Assembly: GCA_028822575.1 (NCBI GenBank)
Contig: JAPKDN010000086.1
Coordinates: 1-9,131, forward strand
Direction of reading: 5' to 3'
DNA: 9,131 bases
DNA from: Alphaproteobacteria bacterium
GTDB taxonomy: Bacteria; Pseudomonadota; Alphaproteobacteria; Thalassobaculales; Thalassobaculaceae
The translations under genes were made by a program, and so were the position numbers. This document shows, piece after piece, positions 1-8,109 of the stretch. The notes below the pieces were generated by a model that was not told the origin of the DNA, did not search any database, and was given only the letters and a program-made list of their open reading frames with translations. Each line of letters begins with the position of its first letter. Within the stretch, counting starts at the first letter, position 1.

Positions 1-1557
1 CGCGCCGACCATAAATGGTCCAACGGGCAGCCGTTCACGGTCGAGGATTTTCGCTATTGGTGGAAAGACGTCGCGAACAACGACGAGCTTTCACCCGTCG
101 GACCACCCACGGTCATGCGCGTCGACGGTGAATTGCCTAAATTCGAGATCCTAGACCCGCTTACAGTTCGCTACACCTGGCTCAAGCCGAATCCGGACTT
201 TCTGGTCCGTTTGGCTGGCGCGAGCCCTTTGTATATCTATCGCCCAGCTCATTATTTACGCCAGTTCCACGCAAAATACACCGACACCGAAGCATTAGAT
301 GCTTCGGTCAAGAAAGCCCGTCAGCGTAACTGGTCATCGCTGCACAACAAGTTCGACAACCTTTATCGAAATGACAATTTGGACTTGCCGGTACTTCAAC
401 CCTGGAAGATCGTCACAAAAATCTCATCCGATCGGTTGAGCTTCGTCCGCAACCCGTATTTTCATAGGGTCGATCCGGCTGGCAACCAGCTTCCCTATGC
501 CGATGAATGCCTGCTGTCGATCGCCAACAACAAACTCATTCCGGCGAAGGTCGGAACCGGCGAGGTGGACCTGCAAGCGCGTTACCTGCGGTTCGACGAC
601 TACACGTTCCTTAAGCAGGGCGAATCTCGTCAGCCCTACAAGACCCATCTCTGGCAGACCGCCAAGGGCGCGCATCTGGCGCTGTTTCCCAATTTGAACG
701 TCGAAGACCCGGGGCTACGAACCTTGTTCCGCGATGTCAGATTTCGCCGCGCACTCTCCATGGCGGTAAACCGCCACGAGATCAATCAGGTGATCTATTA
801 CGGGCTCGCCTTGGAGGGTAACAATACCGTCCTGCCCCACTCGCCGCTCCACGATCCGAAATACCAGAATTCCTGGGCGAGTTTCGATATCAAAGCGGCG
901 AACAAGCTGCTGGACGAAATAGGACTGATCGAGCGGGACAGCCGGGATATTCGATTGCTGCCGGATGGACGCCCACTGGATATAATCATCGAAACCGCCG
1001 GCGAGAGTACGGAGCAAACCGACGTTCTGGAGTTGATCCACGACAGCTGGCTGGAGGTCGGTATCAAGGTCTATTCCAAGCCATCACAGCGCAATGTCTT
1101 TCGCAATCGGATTTTTTCCGGGGCGACCGCGATGTCGATCTGGTTTGGTATTGAAAACGGCCTCGCCACGGCCGAGACCAGCCCCGCGCAATTCGCGCCA
1201 ACCACGCAGCAATCCTTGCAATGGCCTAAATGGGGCCAGCATTTCGAGACCGGCGGCAAGGCCGGGCAGGCGCCTGATATGAAGCCCGCGCAAGAATTGC
1301 TCAAGCTGTACCATGAATGGCGGGGCGCAGCCTCGGTCGAGGTCAAGCTCAAAGCCTGGCGTCGTATGCTGGAGATCAACGCGGATGAAGTTTTCACCAT
1401 AGGCTTGATCTCGGGTGTCCTGCAACCAGTCGTGGTTTCGCTGGCGCTGCGCAATGTGCCAAAAAAAGGCATCTACAACTGGGATCCAGGCGCCCATTTC
1501 GGCATCTATAGCCCCGATACTTTCTGGTTCGACACCGCCGCCAGCGGCAAGCCATAG
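1..1557 (+). CDS. ABC transporter solute-binding protein, SBP_bac_5 (peptide/oligopeptide) type, 5' truncated by window edge
   Basis: Periplasmic (or membrane-tethered) substrate-binding component of a Dpp/Opp-type importer. The frame is open from base 1, so the gene begins left of the window; the first ATG at 115 is internal. The first codons read HKWSNGQPFTVEDFRYWW, the usual 'W.DG.PFTAEDV.F' block of SBP_bac_5 proteins. Further family marks are the FRDVRFRRALSMAVNRHEIN segment (about 725-785), where these proteins carry 'd.rvRqAls.aiDr', and the C-terminal NWDPGAHFGIYSPDTFWF end, which I associate with a large alphaproteobacterial subgroup of about 600 or more residues; 518 residues are visible here. 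The signal peptide is off-window. The gene ends with TAG, 12 bp before the first permease, so it is the upstream member of the importer operon. The family is clear. The ligand (peptide, opine, sugar derivative) cannot be told. Confidence 0.93.
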   Translation, partial: RADHKWSNGQPFTVEDFRYWWKDVANNDELSPVGPPTVMRVDGELPKFEILDPLTVRYTWLKPNPDFLVRLAGASPLYIYRPAHYLRQFHAKYTDTEALDASVKKARQRNWSSLHNKFDNLYRNDNLDLPVLQPWKIVTKISSDRLSFVRNPYFHRVDPAGNQLPYADECLLSIANNKLIPAKVGTGEVDLQARYLRFDDYTFLKQGESRQPYKTHLWQTAKGAHLALFPNLNVEDPGLRTLFRDVRFRRALSMAVNRHEINQVIYYGLALEGNNTVLPHSPLHDPKYQNSWASFDIKAANKLLDEIGLIERDSRDIRLLPDGRPLDIIIETAGESTEQTDVLELIHDSWLEVGIKVYSKPSQRNVFRNRIFSGATAMSIWFGIENGLATAETSPAQFAPTTQQSLQWPKWGQHFETGGKAGQAPDMKPAQELLKLYHEWRGAASVEVKLKAWRRMLEINADEVFTIGLISGVLQPVVVSLALRNVPKKGIYNWDPGAHFGIYSPDTFWFDTAASGKP

Positions 1558-1562
1558 GAGAG
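1556..1562 (+). promoter_or_regulatory. Shine-Dalgarno for the GTG-started permease
   Basis: AGGAGAG overlaps the TAG stop of the solute-binding protein gene and lies 7 nt before the GTG at 1570. It supports the non-ATG start of the oppB-like gene and translational linkage to the gene before it. Confidence 0.8.
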
Positions 1563-1569
1563 ACAAGAC

Positions 1570-2568
1570 GTGTTTGCCTATGTCATCCGCCGCATTCTGA
1601 TAATGATCCCGACATTGATTGCGATCAGCGCGATAACGTTCGTCATCATCCAGCTCCCACCGGGCGATTATCTATCGACCTTGATCGCGGAGTTGCAAAG
1701 CCAGGGCGAGAATGTCGACACGGCCAAGATTGATGCTTTACGGGCACAATATGGCCTCGATCGCCCGATGATCGAACAATATTTGGTCTGGGTCTGGGGC
1801 CTGCTGAATGGGGATTTCGGATTCTCCTTCGAGTATCAGCTCCCGGTCGCGGACGTGGTTGGCGACCGGTTATTTCTGACCCTAGTCCTGAACTTCACCA
1901 CTATCATCTTCATCTGGATCGTGTCCTTCCCGATCGGCATTTATTCGGCGACACACCAGTACAGCTGGGGTGATTATGGCCTTACCTTTGTCGGTTTCAT
2001 CGGTCTGGCGACCCCAAACTTCCTGCTTGCGCTGGTGCTGTTGTATTTCGCCAATGTCTGGTTTGGGACCTCGATCGGCGGATTAATGGATCCGGCTTAT
2101 ATCGATCAGCCCTGGAGCACGGGCAAGATACTATCGGTGCTGGAACATCTCTGGGTCCCAGTGGTGGTGATCGGGACATCCGGTACCGCCGGGATGATCC
2201 GGCGGCTGCGGGCCAATATGCTGGACGAGTTGCAAAAGCAATATGTCGTCACAGCGCGGGCCAAGGGCCTGTCACCCTTCAAGACGCTTATTAAGTACCC
2301 GCTGCGCACCGCGTTGAACCCGTTCATCGCGGATATCGGCAACATGCTTCCGCAGGTCGTGTCAGGATCGGCCATCGTCTCGATGGTGCTGTCCCTGCCG
2401 ACGACGGGGCCGATGCTGATCGCGGCGTTGCAAAGCCAGGATATGTATCTTGCAGGCTCGTTCCTGATCTTCCTCGCCATGCTGACGGTGGTCGGGATGT
2501 TCCTGTCGGATCTTGCCCTGGCCTGGCTTGACCCTCGAATAAGGCTCGGCGGGGGAGCGAACCGATGA
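1570..2568 (+). CDS. ABC transporter permease, OppB/DppB-like
   Basis: Inner-membrane permease (332 aa) of the Dpp/Opp importer, expected to pair with the OppC-like protein encoded next. The start is GTG, chosen for the AGGAGAG site 7 nt upstream and the typical N-terminus FAYVIRRILIMIPTLIAIS leading into TM1 (about residues 9-29). The periplasmic stretch DALRAQYGLDRP then NGDFGFSF (about 55-87) is a hallmark of OppB N-terminal regions. BPD_transp_1 follows with further membrane segments around 102-125, 137-162, 195-212, 262-285 and 297-320. The EAA coupling loop is at about 226-252 (TARAKGLSPFKTLIKYPLR), which contacts the ATPase. The length is normal. It overlaps the downstream permease gene by 4 bp (ATGA). 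Confidence 0.96.
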   Translation: MFAYVIRRILIMIPTLIAISAITFVIIQLPPGDYLSTLIAELQSQGENVDTAKIDALRAQYGLDRPMIEQYLVWVWGLLNGDFGFSFEYQLPVADVVGDRLFLTLVLNFTTIIFIWIVSFPIGIYSATHQYSWGDYGLTFVGFIGLATPNFLLALVLLYFANVWFGTSIGGLMDPAYIDQPWSTGKILSVLEHLWVPVVVIGTSGTAGMIRRLRANMLDELQKQYVVTARAKGLSPFKTLIKYPLRTALNPFIADIGNMLPQVVSGSAIVSMVLSLPTTGPMLIAALQSQDMYLAGSFLIFLAMLTVVGMFLSDLALAWLDPRIRLGGGANR

Positions 2569-3731
2569 GCGAAGCTGGCCGTCGCCCCATCCCACATTAC
2601 GTCAACAAGGCGCCTTTCGATCCGAATATCACCGAGGTTCTGACGCCCGAGCAGGAACGCTACTACATGGCCACACAGTGGCAGCTCATGTGGTGGAAGC
2701 TACGCCGTCATCGCTTGGCGGTGATTTCTGGCGCGGTCCTGGTGTTCATGTATTTCTCGGTGATAATAAGTGAACTGCTGGCTCCCTATGGCCTTAGTTC
2801 CCGAAATACCGATTTCATCTACGCGCCCCCCCAAGGCATCAATCTCTTCCATGAAGGGTCGTTCGTTGGACCCTTCGTGTATGGCCTCGACTACGAGCTG
2901 AACATGATAACCTTAAAACGGGAGTACACGCGCAATCCAGACAAGGTCGAACCGATCCGCTTCTTTTGCTTCGGCGACAGATACGTGTTCTGGGGGATGA
3001 TAGACGGGAGTTTCCACCTGTTCTGCCCGGCCAAGGCCGGGACTCTTTTTCTGTTGGGTACCGACCGCCTCGGCCGCGACGTGCTATCGAGGATCGTCTA
3101 TGGCACCCGGGTGTCGCTGACCGTCGGCTTGATCGGCATCATCATTAGCTTTGTCATCGGGATCACGGTCGGCGGTCTGGCTGGCTATTACGGTGGCTGG
3201 ATCGACAATTTGACCCAGCGGATCATCGAAATCATCCGTTCGTTTCCGGAACTGCCACTGTGGATGGCCCTGTCGGCCGCGTTGCCTGTGACCTGGAGCC
3301 CGATCCTGGTATATTTCGGCATCACGTTGATCCTGGGCATGCTGGATTGGACCGGCCTCGCCCGCGCAGTGCGCTCGAAACTCCTGTCCTTGCGCGAGGA
3401 GGATTTCGCGCTGGCCGCCCAACTCATGGGCGCCAAGCCGAAACGCATCATCGGCCGGCATCTGCTCCCCAGCTTCATGAGCCATTTGATTGCGTCGGCG
3501 ACCTTGTCTATCCCGTCGATGATCCTTGGCGAGACGGCTCTGAGTTTCCTGGGGCTTGGTCTCAGACCACCGATCACGTCATGGGGCGTGCTGCTGACCG
3601 AGGCGCAGAACATCAACGCGGTGGAGCTCTATCCCTGGATTATGACCCCGGTGATACCGGTGATCATCATCGTGTTGGCGTTCAATTTCTTCGGCGACGG
3701 GCTGCGGGACGCGGCGGACCCGTATCGGTAG
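2565..3731 (+). CDS. ABC transporter permease, OppC/DppC-like, with long periplasmic insert
   Basis: Second inner-membrane permease (388 aa) of the importer. The ATG overlaps the oppB-like stop as ATGA and has a GGGGGAG site 7 nt upstream, indicating coupled translation. A cytoplasmic tail of about 48 residues precedes TM1 (about 50-70, OppC_N type). An unusually long extracytoplasmic stretch (about 75-160) comes before the canonical LLGTDRLGRDVLSRIVYGTRVSL block (163-185). BPD_transp_1 membrane segments follow, with the EAA loop at about 281-302 (FALAAQLMGAKPKRIIGRHL) and the family C-terminus FFGDGLRDAADPYR. Ordinary OppC/DppC proteins have about 300 residues; the extra length is mostly the insert, which carries two cysteines (C135, C154). 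No ATPase gene follows: the next gene is on the other strand 33 bp away. Confidence 0.96.
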   Translation: MSEAGRRPIPHYVNKAPFDPNITEVLTPEQERYYMATQWQLMWWKLRRHRLAVISGAVLVFMYFSVIISELLAPYGLSSRNTDFIYAPPQGINLFHEGSFVGPFVYGLDYELNMITLKREYTRNPDKVEPIRFFCFGDRYVFWGMIDGSFHLFCPAKAGTLFLLGTDRLGRDVLSRIVYGTRVSLTVGLIGIIISFVIGITVGGLAGYYGGWIDNLTQRIIEIIRSFPELPLWMALSAALPVTWSPILVYFGITLILGMLDWTGLARAVRSKLLSLREEDFALAAQLMGAKPKRIIGRHLLPSFMSHLIASATLSIPSMILGETALSFLGLGLRPPITSWGVLLTEAQNINAVELYPWIMTPVIPVIIIVLAFNFFGDGLRDAADPYR

Positions 3732-3764
3732 GGTGGAGTCGAATCGCGACCCAAGCAATGACGT

Positions 3765-4739
3765 TTAATAAAGCCCAACCTCCCGCGCCTTAAGCCGCAA
3801 CATCGCCATTACTCGGTCGATGGTGGGTGTCTCCAGCCCCGCTTCGGCACCGAAGCGGCTAACGATGGTGCCGATGCTGTCGATTTCCATGGGGCGCTGG
3901 GCGTCCCAGTCCTGCAGCATCGAGGGCCGGTGAACGGTGCGGTGCTTCTCCTCGAGCAGGCGCGGCCAATCCAAGTCGAGGGAAATCCCGTGCGCAGCCG
4001 CGACGGCCGCCGCCTCGGTGATCATCTCGCATGAAATCTCAGTCATCGCCGGGTCGGCGGAAAGCTTAGTTTCCGGTACCCCGGTCAAAACCGCCAGTGG
4101 TGATCGCGAGAGATTGATCACCAGTTTGGCCCAGATCGCATGCCGGATATCCTGGCTTATCGGCCCATCCAGCCCGGCCTTGCCCAACACCTCGGACAAG
4201 GCGAGCACCCGATCGCTATTCGTTCCATCGGGCTCGCCAAGAGCGAACTTGGCCCGGGTTGGGCGATTGCAGATCACCATGCCCGGCTCGGGAATGCGCA
4301 CCGGGCAATCTACGACACAGCCGATTGCCCGCTTCTCGCCCACGGTCCGGCGCAGACTTCCAGTCGGATCGAGCAAACTCGCCGCGCCGGTTAATGGCCC
4401 GTCGCGGCCATGATCGTACCACCAAGGTAACCCGTTCATCGCGAAGATGACGGGCGTATCCGCGCCGAGAAGCGGGCCGATGCCATCCCCTACCGCCGCC
4501 AGAGCCGGACCCTTGACAGTAACGAACACCGCGTCGGTGGCGCCGATCTGACGAGGGTCTTCGGCGCAATTCGGATAGGTGATAAATTTCTCCTCGCCGT
4601 GGATCAGGGTAAGACCCTTGGAACGCAGAGCATCTAGGTGCGCGCCACGGGCGATCAACGAGACCTCGTGGCCTGCCCTGGCCAGATACGCACCGAGAAA
4701 GCCGCCAATCGCGCCGGCGCCGTAGATACAGATTTTCAT
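3765..4739 (-). CDS. Ketopantoate reductase family (ApbA/PanE) NAD(P)H-dependent oxidoreductase
   Basis: Cytosolic 324-residue dehydrogenase of the 2-dehydropantoate 2-reductase fold. The N-terminal Rossmann domain opens at once with the dinucleotide motif GAGAIGG (residues 7-13), followed by an ARAGHEVSLIARG strand/turn. Family residues that I can place are K76 in FVTVKG, N102 in FAMNG, the W203/K205/N209 helix (WAKLVIN; K205 is the expected catalytic lysine), S273 and E285 in the C-terminal block RPSMLQDWDAQRPMEIDS. An in-frame ATG exists as far upstream as 4991, but the Rossmann motif begins directly after 4739 and the upstream 84 codons are low-complexity, so I chose 4739; its ribosome site (GTGAG) is weak. 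Many PanE homologues outside pantothenate operons reduce other 2-keto acids. The setting (MFS permease, acid dehydratase) suggests a catabolic role rather than vitamin synthesis, but this is inference. Confidence 0.93.
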   Translation of the reverse strand: MKICIYGAGAIGGFLGAYLARAGHEVSLIARGAHLDALRSKGLTLIHGEEKFITYPNCAEDPRQIGATDAVFVTVKGPALAAVGDGIGPLLGADTPVIFAMNGLPWWYDHGRDGPLTGAASLLDPTGSLRRTVGEKRAIGCVVDCPVRIPEPGMVICNRPTRAKFALGEPDGTNSDRVLALSEVLGKAGLDGPISQDIRHAIWAKLVINLSRSPLAVLTGVPETKLSADPAMTEISCEMITEAAAVAAAHGISLDLDWPRLLEEKHRTVHRPSMLQDWDAQRPMEIDSIGTIVSRFGAEAGLETPTIDRVMAMLRLKAREVGLY

Positions 4740-5005
4740 AAACTCACGTTCCACATCTTGAAGGTCTTCGCGGAATTTTGATTTGACGGAATTCGCACAA
4801 CAAAAAGAAACGTCGCGCCCGCGAATGATAGACCCTTCCGTGCCGAGCAGAAATCGTTCAATAGCCTTCGTCTTGAACTTACTCGGTGGGTGAAGTCGAC
4901 CAGTGCCGAGCGGGCGGTCTTGATAGTTTATTTGGATGCGGGACATTTCAGACAATCGATGTCTTGCTCTGCCGCATGGGGCCGTCATCAACCAACCGAG
5001 ACCTC
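4740..5005. promoter_or_regulatory. Divergent intergenic region between reductase and MFS genes
   Basis: About 266 bp separate the start codons of the leftward reductase gene and the rightward MFS gene, so promoters for both should lie here. I see only weak candidates: for the reductase, TTGTTG and CAAAAT 17 bp apart on the minus strand (roughly 4777-4805); for the MFS gene, a TTGATA at about 4920 without a good -10 box. No strong operator palindrome or riboswitch-like structure was recognised. Open frames across the region have no recognisable protein content. Confidence 0.4.
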
Positions 5006-6205
5006 ATGCGCACCCCGAACCGCGCCCGTTCCCTCGCTCTGATCATTCTGTGCCAGCTCATGGCAATGGCTCTATGGTTCTCGGCGACTGCCGTGGTGCC
5101 AGCCCTTAAAGCCGAGGGTGGGCTGGATGACTTCACTGCGGGATTGTTCACCAGCGCGGTCCAGGCCGGATTCGTGATCGGCACCTTGTGTTTCGCACTA
5201 ACCGGTATCGCTGACCGATTCGACCCAAGACGGATTATTTTCATATCGGCGGAGATCGCCGCGTTGACCAACCTATCGATCTTGGCGCTAGACCCCGCCG
5301 GTCCGCTCGCCATCACGCTGCGGTTGGTGACAGGGGTATGCATGGCGGGGATCTATCCCATCGGCATGAAACTAGTGGCCAGTTGGGCCCGCGGCAATGT
5401 CGGGATGCTGGTTGGCGCCTTGACTCTGGGATCCGCAAGTCCGCATCTCTTCGTCTTCGCCGGCGGCTTGGATTGGCGTTTTACACTGATCCTAGCCTCG
5501 GCCTCGGGAGCCGTCGCCGGTGTTCTTATCCTGGCCGCCGGCGAAGGGCCAGCAGCCTGGCTAGCCGCGCACTTCAAAATCAGCGATGTGAGAGCCTATT
5601 GGACCAATCGCGGTATCCGATATGCCAATTTTGGCTATCTCGGCCATATGTGGGAGATTTATGCCATGTGGGCCTGGATTGGTATCTATTTCTCTATGGA
5701 ACTGGGGGGCGGGACCGGTGACAAAGACGCCGGCGCCCTGGCGGCATTGGTGACCTTTGGCATCGTCGCGTCTGGAGCACTCGGGGCGGTTGTCGCCGGT
5801 TGGTCGGCGGATCGGGTTGGGCGCACCGTCGTTACCAGTTTTTGCATGGCCATAAGCGGCTCTTGCGCGTTGGCGATCGGTTTCGCCACGGACCTTGGGC
5901 CTTGGTGGATGGGCGCAGTGGCGCTGGTCTGGGGCCTCACCATTGTCTCCGATTCGGCGCAGTTCTCGGCCAGTGTGACGGAGTTGTCGGAGCCAGACCA
6001 GATCGGGACCATGCTGACCCTTCAGACCTGTGTTGGGTTCCTATGAACTCTTGCGACCATACAGGCAGTGCCCTGGTTCGCCGAGATGTTCGGATGGCGC
6101 CACGCCTTCGCGCCGCTTGCGATTGGGCCGTTTCTTGGGGTTCTGGCGATGCTTCATCTGCGCCGCCTTCCCGAGGCCACGAAGCTTGCCGGTGGGCGCC
6201 GCTAA
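5006..6205 (+). pseudogene. MFS transporter interrupted by one in-frame TGA
   Basis: Inner-membrane major facilitator superfamily permease. I start it at ATG 5006 (GAG 5 nt upstream) rather than 4976, which has no ribosome site. From 5006 the frame gives 346 residues, then TGA at 6044-6046, then 52 more codons in the same frame to TAA at 6203-6205, about 399 positions in all, a normal MFS length. Features include TM1 (about 10-30), a motif-A-like loop GIADRFDPRR (67-76) between TM2 and TM3, a repeat of it GWSADRVGR (265-273) between TM8 and TM9, and a central loop at about 181-205. The post-stop segment (TLATIQAVPWFAEMFGWRHA onward) continues TM11, a loop and TM12, and ends in a basic tail. 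The stop lies where relatives read 'VGFLLT', so one base change (e.g. TTA or TTG to TGA) would explain it. As written, the product lacks TM11-12. Sequencing error is an alternative. The substrate is unknown; the dehydratase downstream hints at an organic or sugar acid. Confidence 0.85.
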
Positions 6206-6296
6206 CCCCGAGCTTGCGCGACACCTTTCAGCGACGCAAAATCGAGCAAACTAAGCGTCGTGGCCCACTGCGCCGCAAAACCCGCCGAGAAAGTAC

Positions 6297-6302
6297 GGAG
6301 AG
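6297..6302 (+). promoter_or_regulatory. Shine-Dalgarno deciding the dehydratase start
   Basis: GGAGAG with GGAG 6 nt before ATG 6307 fixes the start of the dehydratase. The frame is open much further upstream (to about 5800), but that part overlaps the MFS gene in another frame and has no family similarity. Confidence 0.85.
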
Positions 6303-6306
6303 ACCC

Positions 6307-8049
6307 ATGGCCGATAATAATTCGAACGACCCGAATAAGGGCAAGCGCCGCTCATCCGATTGGTATGGAAAACAAGACAAGGACGGGTTCGGACATCGCT
6401 CGTGGATGAAGAACCGGGGGTTGCCAGCAGATCAATTCGATGGCCGCCCAGTGATCGGTATTTGCAACACCTGGTCGGAGTTTAATCCATGCAATGCCCA
6501 TTTCCGGGATATCGCGGAACGGGTGAAGCGCGGGGTCTATGAGGCCGGTGGCGTGCCAATGGAGTTTCCGGTGTTCTCTACCTCCGAGAGCCAGTTACGC
6601 CCGACCGCCATGCTGTACCGCAATCTGGCGGCGATGGATGTCGAAGAATCTATTCGCGGCTTGCCGATGGATGGGGTGGTTCTGTTGGTTGGTTGCGACA
6701 AGACCACGCCAGCGCTCATGATGGGCGCCGCGTCGTGTGATCTACCGACCCTCGTTGTTTCCGGTGGGCCGATGCTGAACGGGCATTACAAGGGCGAGCT
6801 CATGGGCTCCGGCACCAATACCTGGAAGTTCTCGGAGATGGTCAAGGCCGGTGAGATGACCCTGGAGGATTTCATGTCGGCCGAGGAGGGCAATTCTCGC
6901 TCTGCTGGCCATTGCATGACCATGGGCACGGCCTCGACCATGGCCAGCTTTGCCGAGTCCATCGGTATCGCGCTGCACGCCAACGCCGCGATCCCAGCGG
7001 TGGATTCCCGCCGCTATGTGCTGGCCCAGATGGCTGGCCGGCGCATCGTCGACATGGTCAAGGAAGACGTCACCATGTCCTCGCTGTTGAAGCGCGAGAA
7101 TTTTGAGAACGCGATCATGGTTAACGGGGCCATCGGCGGGTCGACCAACGCCGTGGTCCACATGCTGGCCATCGCGGGACGCATGGGCATCGACATTACG
7201 TTGGATGATTGGGACCGACTCGGTCAGGACGTGCCTTGTCTGGTCAACCTGATGCCGTCTGGCAAATACTTGATGGAGGACTTCTTCTATGCCGGCGGTT
7301 TGCCAGCGGTGGTGCGGGAGTTGGAGAATTTCATCCACAAGGACGCGATGACCGCCAATGGCAACACTCTGTGGGACAACTGCAAGGACGCCCAATGTTA
7401 TAATAGGGATGTTATTTTCCCAGCCGACGCGCCATTCAAGCCAGATGGTGGCATCGCCGTATTGCGCGGCAATCTGGCGCCAGGCGGGGCAATCATCAAA
7501 CCCTCCGCAGCCTCGCCGGAGCTGATGGTGCATCGTGGCCGGGCGGTCGTGTTCGAAAACATCGAGGACTATCACGAGCGTATCGACGACCCAGATCTCG
7601 ACATCGACGAGAGCTGCATGATGGTGCTGAAATACTGTGGTCCAAAGGGGTACCCCGGCATGGCCGAAGTTGGCAACATGGGCTTACCATCCAAGGTGCT
7701 GAAGAAAGGGATAACCGACATGGTCCGAATTTCGGACGGCAGGATGAGTGGCACCGCCTATGGCACCGTGGTCCTGCACACCACGCCGGAAGCCGCAGCA
7801 GGCGGGCCACTCGCGTTCGTCCAAAACGGTGACATGATTGAACTCGACGTACCGAACCGGAAGCTCCATCTTGACATTACAGACGCGGAATTGGCGCGGC
7901 GCAAGGAGGGTTGGGAAGGTTTCAAATCCCCTTATGATCGCGGCTACACTAAAATCTATGTGGAGCACGTGAACCAGGCCGACCAAGGCGCCGATCTGGA
8001 CTTCCTGGTGGGCAAGAGCGGCACCCCAATTTTGCGGGAGTCGCATTGA
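6307..8049 (+). CDS. IlvD/Edd family dehydratase, sugar-acid (arabinonate/xylonate-like) type
   Basis: Cytosolic Fe-S dehydratase (580 aa) that removes water from a 2,3-dihydroxy acid to give a 2-keto-3-deoxy acid. The cluster ligands expected for a [2Fe-2S] enzyme are visible: C62 (FNPCN), C130 (GCDKT) and C203 (GHCMTMGTAST). K132, next to C130, is the position of the carbamylated Mg-binding lysine in structurally studied sugar-acid dehydratases, and S481 in SDGRMSGTAYG is the likely catalytic alkoxide. Other signatures are HFRDIAERVKRGVYEAGG, FSTSES, NGAIGGSTNAVVH and the C-terminal PYDRGYTKIYVEHV block. The N-terminus (SSDWYGKQDKDGFGHRSW) and length resemble L-arabinonate and D-xylonate dehydratases, whereas biosynthetic IlvD proteins lack this opening. 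The gene follows the MFS gene by 101 bp on the same strand, probably one unit. The true substrate is uncertain; a role in branched-chain amino acid synthesis is less likely. Confidence 0.93.
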   Translation: MADNNSNDPNKGKRRSSDWYGKQDKDGFGHRSWMKNRGLPADQFDGRPVIGICNTWSEFNPCNAHFRDIAERVKRGVYEAGGVPMEFPVFSTSESQLRPTAMLYRNLAAMDVEESIRGLPMDGVVLLVGCDKTTPALMMGAASCDLPTLVVSGGPMLNGHYKGELMGSGTNTWKFSEMVKAGEMTLEDFMSAEEGNSRSAGHCMTMGTASTMASFAESIGIALHANAAIPAVDSRRYVLAQMAGRRIVDMVKEDVTMSSLLKRENFENAIMVNGAIGGSTNAVVHMLAIAGRMGIDITLDDWDRLGQDVPCLVNLMPSGKYLMEDFFYAGGLPAVVRELENFIHKDAMTANGNTLWDNCKDAQCYNRDVIFPADAPFKPDGGIAVLRGNLAPGGAIIKPSAASPELMVHRGRAVVFENIEDYHERIDDPDLDIDESCMMVLKYCGPKGYPGMAEVGNMGLPSKVLKKGITDMVRISDGRMSGTAYGTVVLHTTPEAAAGGPLAFVQNGDMIELDVPNRKLHLDITDAELARRKEGWEGFKSPYDRGYTKIYVEHVNQADQGADLDFLVGKSGTPILRESH

Positions 8050-8069
8050 CGGCCCGTTACCTATGGATA

Positions 8070-8109
8070 GACCTCATTATCCGTGCCCACATCACTGGAT
8101 AATGAGGTC
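8070..8109. repeat. Perfect 13-bp inverted repeat (hairpin, possible bidirectional terminator)
   Basis: GACCTCATTATCC at 8070-8082 is the exact reverse complement of GGATAATGAGGTC at 8097-8109, with a 14-nt loop. It sits 20 bp after the dehydratase stop and runs into the last codons of the opposite-strand M24 pseudogene, whose stop is inside the loop. The position between convergent ends fits a two-way terminator, but the stem is AT-rich and no T-tract follows on either strand, so function is uncertain. The repeat itself is certain. Confidence 0.75.

Noticed and set aside
3732..3764. Possible terminator between the convergent permease and reductase genes
   Set aside because: Only a 4-bp GTCG/CGAC match is present and no T-tract follows, too weak to call.
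4740..4991. 84-codon N-terminal extension of the reductase frame
   Set aside because: The Rossmann motif begins right after the ATG at 4739, where this family normally starts; the upstream part has no recognisable content.
6044..6046. TGA in the MFS gene as selenocysteine or recoded codon
   Set aside because: MFS permeases are not known selenoproteins, no SECIS-like hairpin was recognised after it, and TGA is a true stop in neighbouring genes.
6214..6242. Promoter-like TTGCGC and CAAAAT with 17-bp spacing before the dehydratase
   Set aside because: The -35 match is only 3 of 6; in a GC-rich sequence this is not distinguishable from chance, and the gene may be read from the MFS promoter.
5800..6306. 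Long upstream extension of the dehydratase frame, open to about 5800 with an ATG
   Set aside because: It overlaps the MFS gene in another frame, shows no family similarity, and ATG 6307 has a strong GGAGAG site and matches the family N-terminus.
6742..7575. 277-codon open frame on the minus strand inside the dehydratase gene
   Set aside because: His- and Arg-rich antisense shadow of a GC-rich coding gene, with no recognised motif or ribosome site.
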